Shown here: positions 1 to 7,747 of the stretch, one piece after another
Numbering within the stretch: the first letter of the stretch is position 1
Layout of the letters: the number at the start of each line of letters is the position of its first letter
Assembly (NCBI GenBank): GCA_902798535.1
Contig: CADBWU010000004.1
Span: forward strand, 1-50,137
Source of the DNA: an uncultured Pseudomonadota bacterium
Lineage (GTDB): Bacteria > Pseudomonadota > Alphaproteobacteria > RUG11792
Reading direction: 5' to 3'
DNA: 50,137 bases
Position numbers and translations under genes: made by a program
The notes under the pieces: model-generated
Databases searched by the model: none
Seen by the model: only the letters and a program-made list of their open reading frames with translations
What the model was told of the DNA's origin: nothing

Positions 1-1
1 T

Positions 2-322
2 CGGATTTTCATCCTCACCAAGTTCGAACTCATCGGAATTTACCAAGATCTTACTGATTGCATCTCCTATCACAGTCACAGCGCTATTGAATAGTCCCGA
101 TCGTTTTATCCAATGCGAATCTTCCAGACACGAAATTTTATCATACGCCCAAATTCCATAATCTATCTTGGTTAACCCTTTTAGCCTCACCATAATTTTT
201 TAGTGTTCAGCAAATTTGCTTTCGCCAATATTGTTGTCTTCCTCGCCAGATGATGACTCTGAGGCATAAGTATTAATGCAAACCAAACAACTCATACCTA
301 CCGCAATCAAGTTTTTTATCAC
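2..322 (-). pseudogene. Secreted protein gene, interrupted by an in-frame stop and cut by the window edge
   Basis: A strong ribosome binding site (AAGGAGGG on the minus strand, plus positions 333-340) lies 10 bases before a GTG at 320-322. The first 40 residues begin MIKNLIAVGMSCLVCINTYA, a clear signal peptide, followed by an acidic, Ser-rich stretch. A TAA at 200-202 ends it. Two codons later, in the same frame, reading continues from an ATG at 193 for 64 residues to the window edge (includes KIDYGIWAYDKISC) with no stop and no ribosome binding site of its own. The simplest reading is one secreted protein broken by a nonsense codon. The alternative is a 40-residue secreted peptide followed by a second, translationally coupled gene. 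I do not recognise either part. Confidence 0.45.
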
Positions 323-357
323 AGATATAAAGCCCTCCTTAAAAAAACGGTTCCGAA

Positions 358-433
358 TGGTGCCGATTGGGAGACTCGAACTCTCGACCTACTGATTACA
401 AATCAGTTGCTCTACCAACTGAGCTAAATCGGC
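358..433 (-). tRNA. tRNA-Thr(UGU)
   Basis: Read on the minus strand the sequence folds as a cloverleaf: acceptor GCCGATT pairs with AATCGGC, the D arm contains GCTCAGTTGGTAGAGC, the anticodon stem ACTGA/TCAGT encloses loop TTTGTAA with anticodon TGT, and the T arm carries GTTCGAGTC. The discriminator is A, and the CCA end is encoded at 358-360. It lies 4 bases downstream of tRNA-His on the same strand, so the two are probably one transcript. Confidence 0.95.
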
Positions 434-437
434 ACAA

Positions 438-515
438 TGGGGCGAGTAATCGGAGTCGAACCGATGACCTCTAGAGCCACAATCTAGCGCTCTAACCAAC
501 TGAGCTACACCCGCC
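438..515 (-). tRNA. tRNA-His(GUG)
   Basis: Minus-strand cloverleaf with acceptor GCGGGTG pairing with TACTCGC through G-T wobbles, D arm GCTCAGTTGGTTAGAGC, anticodon stem CTAGA/TCTAG with anticodon GTG, and T arm GGTTCGACTCC. The extra G at position -1 (plus position 515) is encoded and faces a C discriminator, the classical histidine identity pair. Some alphaproteobacteria have lost this pair; here it is kept. CCA is encoded at 438-440. Confidence 0.95.
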
Positions 516-601
516 ACACAACACCACCATTTTCTCATCTCCCAAATGCAAGGTCAATCATTTTTTATGGTTGGTTTTTTTTACAAAGTTGTAATAGTTT
601 G

Positions 602-2404
602 CTAGATTATATCTTTTCTTCCTGATGTGGGTAGCCAGGAGGCAAGTAACTGTTTTGAAGAAGCAGATATCATATGCGTTTTGATGAACGAATTTATAGA
701 AACAATGTCTGAAAGATATTCATTTATAACGGCACAGATAAGGTAAGTGAACGCAGAATTCTCCTCATCAGTTTCGATCGTTATGTTTTTGCCTTTGACA
801 AAGCCACGCCATGCATCAGTGCCAAAACGTTGCACTGCATTCTCAATATTGATAGATTTGATTCCATCGAATAATTCACAAACTTTTCGTTCATTTCCTG
901 CGGAAAATATTTCTGCAACTTTTCGTATTGAACAGAGTAAATTTTGAGCATTTGCAATGCTAATGTGAGTCGAACTGAGTTGTGAAATCAAATTCCAAAG
1001 CGTTGTTGTTCCTTCAATAAGAGACACAGGTTCTGTTGTTTTATGCAGTAATGTTGCATGGTATCCAGCTGTTTCTAGACTATCTACATAAAATCTTGAT
1101 AAGACAGGAATACCGCTGGTATCATTGCGATTTGTGCACAGGGTTTTTGCATACACAACATCTGCATAGATATTATGTGGATTCATTTTTGTATCAACAA
1201 GGGAAATGTATACGTCATATCCCTTTAAATTTCGAATTTCTGACGATTCTTTAGAATATAGCCAATACAAATCATGAACGACGTTGGTATCTGAATCGAC
1301 CGTTAATGAAAAATAAGGTTGGATTATTTCATCTTCCTTAGTCTCATTATTTATGATATGCAATTCTGAAATTGAATGAATTTCAAGAGTTTTATCTCTA
1401 GCTTGATCTGCAAGCAGTAAATATTTTGGTTGTGTCCCATCAAACCTAAATGGGTCGGATGTAATCGGAAACAAATTAACAATAGGAGTTGCATTCAGAA
1501 TTATAAAATCGTTATTTACCACTTGAAATAAGTGTTCATCTGATATCGTTACATCAATAATTAGCGATAGTTCATCAATATTCTTTATTCCAGTTTCTGC
1601 AAGTAGTTTTCCCAAATTCATTATTCGGAAAAACATGAATTTTTTCTTAAAATGCAAAATTTCTTGAAAAAGTTGAAAACAATTTGTTGAATATGGAGAT
1701 ACAGGACAAACCGTTTCATCAGGAGAAAAACCACAAGGAAATATATTTTTTAAATCCAGATTAAATCGTTGATTTTTAACATCAACAAATACAGTCCGTT
1801 TTGGATTTGAAAAAATTGACTCATATAACATCAGAGCATTTTCAGTAATATCTGAATTTATATAAAATAGCAAATCGTCTATTTGCAATTGCTCGATAGG
1901 AACAGAATTAGTTTTAATTTTTAATTCAAGGCACCATCCATCATCTCCTCCTATTTGTTTCGAAACTTTTAGAAAGCTGATTTGACTAATGGAAATTGGA
2001 TATATTACAAGAGGATAAAGCGTTCTGAATTGACACTCTGCTCCATTTTTCGATTTTACAAAAAGATTTGTTCCTTTATTTATTTTGATAGGGCTTGATA
2101 CTGAAACATTATCTTCGGATTCAAATCTAGCAATACTGCAAGGTGGAAAAACGTTAATTAAATTTGGATACAAAGCGGAAAGCAAATGAAATGCTATATT
2201 TTGGGCATTGTCATCAATCCTTTGTGCCAATTTTGCGGACATAAAGGCGACTGATTCGATCAACCTTTCTGTGTAAGGATCCGTAGATTCACCGTCTTTT
2301 ATATCAAGTTTGCTAGCTATTTTAGGGTGTTGTTTAGCAAACTCTCCACCTTTTTCCCTCAGTGAAAGTAATTCATTCTGATAATATTTTAAAAAAGTTT
2401 TCAT
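602..2404 (-). CDS. tssF: Type VI secretion baseplate subunit TssF
   Basis: TssF (VasA/ImpG family) forms, with TssE, TssG and TssK, the baseplate wedge from which the contractile sheath of the type VI secretion system assembles at the inner membrane. The 600-residue length is normal. The N-terminus is diagnostic: a YYQNELLSLREKGGEFAKQHPKIA stretch (roughly residues 7-30), then DPYTERLIESVAFMSAKLAQRIDD and HLLSALYPN, all standard TssF positions. In most clusters tssG follows immediately. Here the downstream neighbours are two tRNAs, and no tssE, tssG or tssK is seen nearby, so the gene is detached from any cluster in view. No clear ribosome binding site precedes the ATG. The only other type VI part in the window is vgrG at 45.5-47.6 kb. 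Confidence 0.92.
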   Translation of the reverse strand: MKTFLKYYQNELLSLREKGGEFAKQHPKIASKLDIKDGESTDPYTERLIESVAFMSAKLAQRIDDNAQNIAFHLLSALYPNLINVFPPCSIARFESEDNVSVSSPIKINKGTNLFVKSKNGAECQFRTLYPLVIYPISISQISFLKVSKQIGGDDGWCLELKIKTNSVPIEQLQIDDLLFYINSDITENALMLYESIFSNPKRTVFVDVKNQRFNLDLKNIFPCGFSPDETVCPVSPYSTNCFQLFQEILHFKKKFMFFRIMNLGKLLAETGIKNIDELSLIIDVTISDEHLFQVVNNDFIILNATPIVNLFPITSDPFRFDGTQPKYLLLADQARDKTLEIHSISELHIINNETKEDEIIQPYFSLTVDSDTNVVHDLYWLYSKESSEIRNLKGYDVYISLVDTKMNPHNIYADVVYAKTLCTNRNDTSGIPVLSRFYVDSLETAGYHATLLHKTTEPVSLIEGTTTLWNLISQLSSTHISIANAQNLLCSIRKVAEIFSAGNERKVCELFDGIKSINIENAVQRFGTDAWRGFVKGKNITIETDEENSAFTYLICAVINEYLSDIVSINSFIKTHMISASSKQLLASWLPTSGRKDII

Positions 2405-2551
2405 GAGCGTAGTCTCGAATTTGATATAAAACTAGATACTGATACGACAGGCACCAAGGAAATGTTACTACGTTGTTAACGTAAAATTAACATTCTTTTT
2501 TTAGAATTTTCTTTAGGAAGATTGAACATAAATGTATCATTTGGGGGAATT

Positions 2552-3469
2552 GTGATTACTGAACTGAAAAAAGTCTTATCCCTATCTAGCGGAGTTTTAA
2601 TCGCGATAGGAATGAATTCTGTCTGCTTTGCAACAGAAACAAATACAGCATCTAGTTTGTTAGGCAATTTGTTAACGACGACAGCTGAAGCTATTGCGCC
2701 AAATCAAACGCAAACAACCTCAGCAACGCCTCTACCAGCAGAAAGCACAACGAGCGCCGATGCAACAACACTGCCAACATTTGATGATCCTGTGGCAGGA
2801 GAACCTGCTAAGCCAGCTACATCAACGACAGCTGTGGTATCCACGAGCACCGAGGCAATTCCGGCAACGACGCCACAATCTAGTGCCGTTCCTCAGCCCG
2901 CTGCGTCATCAGTTACAACACCTGTAGTAACGCAACCAAACACTAAGGCCGTTACTGCGGTAGCATCAGTTCCACCAGTAGTCGCCACGCCTAGTGAGAC
3001 GTCGGTAGTAGCGGTTTCTGGGCAATCGGCGCCTATACAGGTTGCCTCAGGGGCTAGTGCTGTATCATCTCAACCGACTCAAGTGGTTGCTGAACAGAAA
3101 AAGAAGGTGGGCTTTTTAAGCCAAAATGGGATTGTTTTAATTGCACCTGAAGATATGGTTTTTCCTAGTGAGATGCAAGACGGAGGAATATACTTTTTTT
3201 CACGCGATATTGATGCTCTGAAGAAGAAAATAATTGATGGGGAAGTGACATTGCCGACACAACAGGCATTAACAACACCAACGCATGCAATTCCTCAGAC
3301 GAGTGCAGTCGTAACAACGCCGGCCTCACAAATTGCCACTACTTCACCAACTCAAGTAACTGTAACCACCACCACTACTCCTAGTGCTCAGACTGTGGTG
3401 CAACCTCAAGCGCCTGCGCCACAAAATGATTGCCAAGGCTGTCATGTATGGCTTAAGACGACAATATAA
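2552..3469 (+). CDS. Secreted Thr/Pro/Ala-rich protein of unknown function
   Basis: I chose the GTG at 2552 because GGGGGA (2543-2548) sits just before it; reading is open back to a TTG at 2522. The 305-residue protein begins with a signal peptide (MITELKKVLSLSSGVLIAIG followed by MNSVCFA). Long low-complexity stretches of Thr, Ala, Pro, Val, Ser and Gln follow. These are interrupted at about residues 190-235 by a folded-looking island (KKKVGFLSQNGIVLIAPEDM, then FFSRDIDALKKKI). The C-terminus ends CQGCHVWLKTTI, which contains a CXXCH motif. I cannot assign a family. A linker-rich envelope or surface protein is likely. It stands alone between tssF and the pdh genes, on the opposite strand from both. 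Confidence 0.75.
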   Translation: MITELKKVLSLSSGVLIAIGMNSVCFATETNTASSLLGNLLTTTAEAIAPNQTQTTSATPLPAESTTSADATTLPTFDDPVAGEPAKPATSTTAVVSTSTEAIPATTPQSSAVPQPAASSVTTPVVTQPNTKAVTAVASVPPVVATPSETSVVAVSGQSAPIQVASGASAVSSQPTQVVAEQKKKVGFLSQNGIVLIAPEDMVFPSEMQDGGIYFFSRDIDALKKKIIDGEVTLPTQQALTTPTHAIPQTSAVVTTPASQIATTSPTQVTVTTTTTPSAQTVVQPQAPAPQNDCQGCHVWLKTTI

Positions 3470-3600
3470 GCAAGAACGCTCATGGACTTTCGCCACCATT
3501 CATGTCCATGGGCATTATTTCGTATAAATTCTAATTTTTTCTATGCATTCCTTCGGCACGATGAGACAATGAGTTTATGAATCTCAGAAATTCAATAAGC

Positions 3601-4578
3601 TCATAGCATTTTTAGAGCAATATCTATAATTTTTTGAGCATTAGGCACAGCCAACTCCTCAAGCGCTGGCGAGTAGGGCTCTGGAACATCTGCAGTAGAT
3701 ATACGCATAGGTTCGTGGTCAAGGTAATCAAAGGCATTTTCGACAACCAAAGATGTGATTTCTGAGCCAATACCGCAGGACATCCAGCCTTCTTCGATAT
3801 TGATGATCCTGTTCGTCTTCTTTACCGACCGAATAATAGTTTCTTTATCCAGCGGACGCAGGCTGACTAAATTTATCACTTCAGCTGAAATACCGTGTTT
3901 TTCTTGTAAAATTTGAGCCGCTTCCAACGCATATTCGACCGATATTGAAAAAGCAGTTATGGTTATGTCTGAGCCTTCACGCACGACAATTGCCTTATCC
4001 AGTGGCATTGGTTCAATATCACCATCAGGCATTTCGAAACTCTTGCCATACAAAATCTCATGTTCCAAAAAGATGACCGGATTGTCGTCCCGAATTGCCG
4101 ATTTCAGCAACGCTTTGGCTTCATATGAGGTGTGCGGAGCAACGACCTTGAGTCCAGGGCAATGTGCATACCAGCTTGCAAAACATTGAGAATGCTGTGC
4201 CGCGACTTTGCGAGGCACGCTGTTTGAACCTCTGAAAACTATCGGACAATTGATTTGCCCACCCGACATATACAACGTTTTTGCAGCTGAATTTATGATG
4301 TGGTCTATTGCCTGCATTGAAAAATTAAATGTCATAAACTCGATTATCGGACGTAATCCCATCATCGCAGCACCAACACCAATGCCAGCAAATCCAGCCT
4401 CAGTTATAGGTGTGTCAAGAACCCGCTCGTTCCCAAATTCGGCTAACAAATCTTGGCTGACCTTATAGGCTCCATTGTAATATGCAACTTCCTCGCCCAT
4501 CAAAAACACATTGGGGTCGCGATGCATTTCCTCAGCCATAGCGTCTCTTAGTGCTAATCTTACTGGTATTTTGCTCAT
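3601..4578 (-). CDS. pdhB: Pyruvate dehydrogenase E1 component, beta subunit
   Basis: With PdhA it forms the alpha2beta2 E1 enzyme that decarboxylates pyruvate with thiamine diphosphate and passes acetyl to the E2 lipoyl domain. Characteristic segments are the N-terminal RLALRDAMAEEMHRD, VFLMGEEVAYYNGAYKVSQ (the glutamate contacting thiamine diphosphate), RVLDTPITEAGFAGIGVGAA, and RPIIEFMTFNFSMQAIDHI. It is 325 residues and starts directly at the catalytic domain, so it lacks the N-terminal lipoyl domain fused to PdhB in many free-living alphaproteobacteria. Its ATG overlaps the pdhA stop by 4 bases, so translation is coupled. E2 and E3 genes are not in the window; lipA, which makes the lipoyl cofactor, lies 3 kb away. 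Confidence 0.95.
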   Translation of the reverse strand: MSKIPVRLALRDAMAEEMHRDPNVFLMGEEVAYYNGAYKVSQDLLAEFGNERVLDTPITEAGFAGIGVGAAMMGLRPIIEFMTFNFSMQAIDHIINSAAKTLYMSGGQINCPIVFRGSNSVPRKVAAQHSQCFASWYAHCPGLKVVAPHTSYEAKALLKSAIRDDNPVIFLEHEILYGKSFEMPDGDIEPMPLDKAIVVREGSDITITAFSISVEYALEAAQILQEKHGISAEVINLVSLRPLDKETIIRSVKKTNRIINIEEGWMSCGIGSEITSLVVENAFDYLDHEPMRISTADVPEPYSPALEELAVPNAQKIIDIALKML

Positions 4579-5534
4579 AAAATCACATCCGTTTCTAACT
4601 CCGAAGCGTCGGGATATGGTGCATTTATCGCATTTTGCGCTGCATTTTCTATAACGCCAGCCACTTCTTCTTCAATATCGTCAAGTTTAGATATATCTAT
4701 ATCAAAATTTTCTAGTAGGTTATTCTTAAACCTTATTATCGGATCACGCGTTTTTTTCACATTCTCGACTTCCTCGCGCGTTCGATAAGTCGCCGGGTCA
4801 GACATCGAGTGTCCACGGTAACGATAAGTATCCACATGCAGAATTATCGGTGTAGATGTCGTGCGCACTTTATCTATAGCATCTCTTGACTTTTCTATAA
4901 CATCAAGAATATCCATGCCGTCAACTGATATCGTCGGTATTCCAAATGCATCGCCACGTGTTTTCAAGCTTTGTCCAGAAACCGCACGTTTAGCAGCAGT
5001 TCCCATAGCGTAGTGATTATTTTCAAGGACGTATAGAACAGGCAATTTCCAAAGCGATGCCATATTAAATGCTTCATATACTTGCCCCTGATTTGCTGCT
5101 CCATCTCCAAAGAAAGTCACTGAAATTCCATTATCTTTTTTATATTTATGCGCAAAAGCAAGCCCAGTTCCAAGTGGAACCTGAGCACCAACGATACCAT
5201 TTCCGCCGAAGAAATTATGCGCGCGGCTATACATATGCATCGAGCCACCTTTTCCTTTGGAGCATCCAGTCGCCTTTCCGCAAAGCTCCGCCATCACCTC
5301 CTCTGGGGGCACTCCTAAAGTTATCATATGCGCATGATCACGGTAACTGGTTATACAGCTGTCGTTTTTTTGCATATTGTGAGCAATGCCAACAATAACA
5401 GCCTCTTGTCCAATATATAAATGACAAAATCCGAAAATATGACCGAGAGTATATAACTCTGCTGCTTTTTCCTCAAACAGCCGAGCCTGTACCATTTTCC
5501 GGTATAGGCTCAATCCGGTGTCCAAATCAATCAT
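4575..5534 (-). CDS. pdhA: Pyruvate dehydrogenase E1 component, alpha subunit
   Basis: This subunit binds thiamine diphosphate for oxidative decarboxylation of pyruvate to acetyl-CoA. The thiamine diphosphate motif runs from GDGAANQGQ (about residue 143) to ENN (171-173). SYRDHAHMITLGV (about 63-75) and the mobile loop YRYRGHSMSDPATYR (about 237-251) are family hallmarks. At 319 residues it is slightly shorter than usual for alphaproteobacteria. It is the first gene of a pdhA-pdhB pair on the minus strand, with a probable -10 box at 5566-5571 and GGAAA just before the ATG. Confidence 0.96.
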   Translation of the reverse strand: MIDLDTGLSLYRKMVQARLFEEKAAELYTLGHIFGFCHLYIGQEAVIVGIAHNMQKNDSCITSYRDHAHMITLGVPPEEVMAELCGKATGCSKGKGGSMHMYSRAHNFFGGNGIVGAQVPLGTGLAFAHKYKKDNGISVTFFGDGAANQGQVYEAFNMASLWKLPVLYVLENNHYAMGTAAKRAVSGQSLKTRGDAFGIPTISVDGMDILDVIEKSRDAIDKVRTTSTPIILHVDTYRYRGHSMSDPATYRTREEVENVKKTRDPIIRFKNNLLENFDIDISKLDDIEEEVAGVIENAAQNAINAPYPDASELETDVIL

Positions 5535-5565
5535 GGTTTCCGAAGTCTGAAACTCTTAGAACTCC

Positions 5566-5571
5566 ATTATA
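5566..5571 (-). promoter_or_regulatory. Probable -10 box of the pdhA-pdhB operon
   Basis: The minus strand reads TATAAT here, 31 bases before the pdhA ATG, which would give a leader of about 25 bases. I see no good -35 match at 16-18 bases, so this rests on the -10 hexamer and its position alone. Confidence 0.4.
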
Positions 5572-5612
5572 GCACCTTGTGCATCCAAAAACACCACTTA
5601 AGAAGAAGACAA

Positions 5613-5644
5613 CGCCTTAAGAGAGGATGCCCTCCCTTAAGGCG
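5613..5644. terminator. Long hairpin between the barrel-protein gene and pdhA
   Basis: CGCCTTAAGAGAGG (5613-5626) and CCTCCCTTAAGGCG (5631-5644) form a 14-base stem with one mismatch and a four-base loop. On the minus strand it follows the 460-residue gene and is succeeded by TTGTCTTCTTCTTA, a moderate T-rich tail. A terminator for that gene is likely. Further short inverted repeats (TCTCTTGAGAGA type) lie at 5671-5715. Confidence 0.55.
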
Positions 5645-5737
5645 CGCGTTTATTTTTAAAAGGCGATACAACCTCTCTTGAGATATTCTCTCTTGAGAGA
5701 ACGTCCCCTGAGAGATTATATCTTATATGATTATATC

Positions 5738-7120
5738 CTATATCGTCCAACCAAAACCAAGTTTTATAGTGTGACCTTTTGGATATTTCTTACCCAAGGT
5801 TTGTTGAAACTCTGCTTTGAAGAAGTAGGATTTCGTGTCAGAATAGAGCCTCACACCAGCACCGACGATAGGAGATAGCTTATTAAACCTAGCTCCACCT
5901 AGGGCATACACTTCCGCTCTGTCTCCAAGCATGAAACCAGCTCTTACTATACCAGCTCCATACACAGGCATCCTGCTTTGTGTGTAAGGATATAAATCCT
6001 TGCTCTTTTTCTTTTTGAAATCCTTTGTGTGAACACCAACAAATATTTCGGCACCAAGAATACCCTTACCGAATTGACGTGTCACACCAAAGTTAGCTTC
6101 GATAGCCGGAGAAGTGATGCGACCAGATGATGTCTTCTCTGTTGGCAATATCATCTTTGCTTCTGTGTCTGAGTTGCTCTTTTTAATTGCAGCAAGCCTA
6201 TTATCAAACTCTTCTTGCTTCGTACCATATGCTTGACCATTTATATTGTGTGCATACCAGTTAGCATTCATCCATTGATCGAACTCATTGTGATTTAGTA
6301 TAAACTTTATCTGCTCGTTATTCTCAAACAAGTTGTCATATTCATATTTGCGCTTAGACATGAACTGTTGAATTCTTTGCAATAGTGTTACATCTTTTAT
6401 TGTATCGTCTTCTGTTTGTTCGAGCTCGTTCATATTAGCGGCAATAGCATTCTTAATATCGTTAAGATCGTTAATGCAGATGTTATTAAGCATACGATAC
6501 TGATTTAATCTTTGTATATCTATTCCTTTAGAAGAAAGACCATCATTCTGGGTCGAAAATCCTGCGATCTTGTTCATGTTGTTTAAATTTGTAAAAAAAT
6601 TTATTGCATCATGTTTCTGTTGATTTAGGCCATTATTATCACCGTGTATGTTTGGTAATTGGGTCTGTATTATAGTGGCAGTATTACCAAGTTGCGCTAA
6701 TCCCATCGCTGTTAATTCAGTATTGATTGCATTAATTTTATTTGCTACCAAAACTTTCAAAGCACCGTTGTTTGCCGCTCCATTTATAGTGATGTTAAAA
6801 TTCGCCAAATTTGTATTAGCAGCGGTAAGACGCAAACTCTTGTCATAAGAATGTTCACCACTAAAATATAGAGCATATAAAAAGCATAAAGCCATATCAT
6901 TGATATTATCAATATTGTTCGCTTTGTACTCATCGAGTAGCTTTTGTATTTCTTTATATGTTGGTAGCACTGGTTTCTTACGTTCTTGTTTGTACTGAGC
7001 CAGACCGACATCGACGCCTACGTGCCAACGCGTGTTAGAATTACAAGCTTCAGATACGTTTGTTATAGCTGTGGATACAGCCAATGTTGTTGCCATCAAG
7101 GCAATGTTTCCTTTTTTCAT
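5738..7120 (-). CDS. Outer-membrane beta-barrel-like protein with a large helical insertion
   Basis: A 460-residue protein with a clean signal peptide (MKKGNIALMATTLAVSTAI, then cleavage near SEA-CNS) and a good ribosome binding site (GAAGGA). Directly after the signal is an amphipathic strand, WHVGVDVGLAQYKQ. About 280 residues of helical, Asn-rich sequence follow. From about residue 345 the rest alternates like outer-membrane strands: ANFGVTRQFGKGILGAEIFVGV, MPVYGAGIVRAGFMLGDRAEVYALGGARF, PIVGAGVRLYSD, then SYFFKAEFQQTLG and KLGFGWTI at the very end. This resembles a small porin-like barrel whose first strand is separated from the others by an inserted domain. I do not recognise the insertion. 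It stands alone, with hairpins downstream and a 630-base gap upstream. Confidence 0.8.
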   Translation of the reverse strand: MKKGNIALMATTLAVSTAITNVSEACNSNTRWHVGVDVGLAQYKQERKKPVLPTYKEIQKLLDEYKANNIDNINDMALCFLYALYFSGEHSYDKSLRLTAANTNLANFNITINGAANNGALKVLVANKINAINTELTAMGLAQLGNTATIIQTQLPNIHGDNNGLNQQKHDAINFFTNLNNMNKIAGFSTQNDGLSSKGIDIQRLNQYRMLNNICINDLNDIKNAIAANMNELEQTEDDTIKDVTLLQRIQQFMSKRKYEYDNLFENNEQIKFILNHNEFDQWMNANWYAHNINGQAYGTKQEEFDNRLAAIKKSNSDTEAKMILPTEKTSSGRITSPAIEANFGVTRQFGKGILGAEIFVGVHTKDFKKKKSKDLYPYTQSRMPVYGAGIVRAGFMLGDRAEVYALGGARFNKLSPIVGAGVRLYSDTKSYFFKAEFQQTLGKKYPKGHTIKLGFGWTI

Positions 7121-7747
7121 TTTTTCCTTCTCTAAATCCTAAGCGTTAATCTAGAAAAAACTCTCATGTAGGTATTTTCTTATTATGTTATCGAGTAAAA
7201 TAGTCTCATTTATTGAGAATCTATAAGTTTTTATATGCTAAAAATTGCAAAATCTCACCTCTTAACAAATATTCCCAAAATACCACAACGTCATTACTTC
7301 TATAACTAACGTGCACAAAACAATTTTATTTAACAAAAAAAAACATCCAAAAGCAAGCACTTTTTATTTAAAATTTTATATATTTGTAATATTTTATGCG
7401 TCCCTATCAAAAAAATCTAGAAGAAAAACCGTGAAGTTCCAGTGCTTTTAGCAAAATAAATTCCTTTGAGTTCTTTAAAAATTTCAAAGATTTTTTTTGA
7501 AAAAAAATTTTTCATTGTCAGTCTTTCTGATACAACTGCGATATTTGTTTTGGCAAAATTATGCTAGGCGATGAGACCTGATATTTTGTTCTATTATCTG
7601 TTTCTCCTTTATAACTACAAGCCATTAACTCAGCAAACTTTCCAAGTTGTTAACGCTTTATTACTCTTCTAATCACTATTCAAGCAAAAATTGGTATATT
7701 CTTTATTCGTTCGCTCATCAAGCTCGACAATCGTTCGTTATGTAACG
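7121..7747. other. Gene-poor spacer between the barrel-protein gene and lipA
   Basis: Very AT-rich, with A and T runs at 7330-7385 and 7480-7515. It should hold the promoter of the minus-strand barrel-protein gene. The only open frame I can point to is the 35-residue one at 7518-7625 on the minus strand. I see no tRNA, no clear hairpin terminator and no recognisable RNA. Confidence 0.5.
7518..7625 (-). pseudogene. Possible 35-residue ORF or gene remnant
   Basis: Minus-strand ATG at 7625 to TGA at 7518 encodes a compositionally protein-like peptide (MACSYKGETDNRTKYQVSSP, ending ISQLYQKD). The frame is also open upstream for six more codons (LGKFAE) to a nearby stop, which hints at the tail of an older gene. 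There is only weak ribosome binding sequence (GGAAAG, about 12 bases ahead). I do not recognise it, and chance is a real alternative. Confidence 0.2.

Noticed and set aside
2694-2927. Gln/Arg-rich plus-strand frame inside the Thr/Pro-rich gene
   Set aside because: Composition is that of a shifted low-complexity sequence, with no ribosome site.
7330-7515. A/T-rich runs considered as a possible phase-variable tract
   Set aside because: They lie in a non-coding gap far from a start codon and are not within a promoter that I can define.
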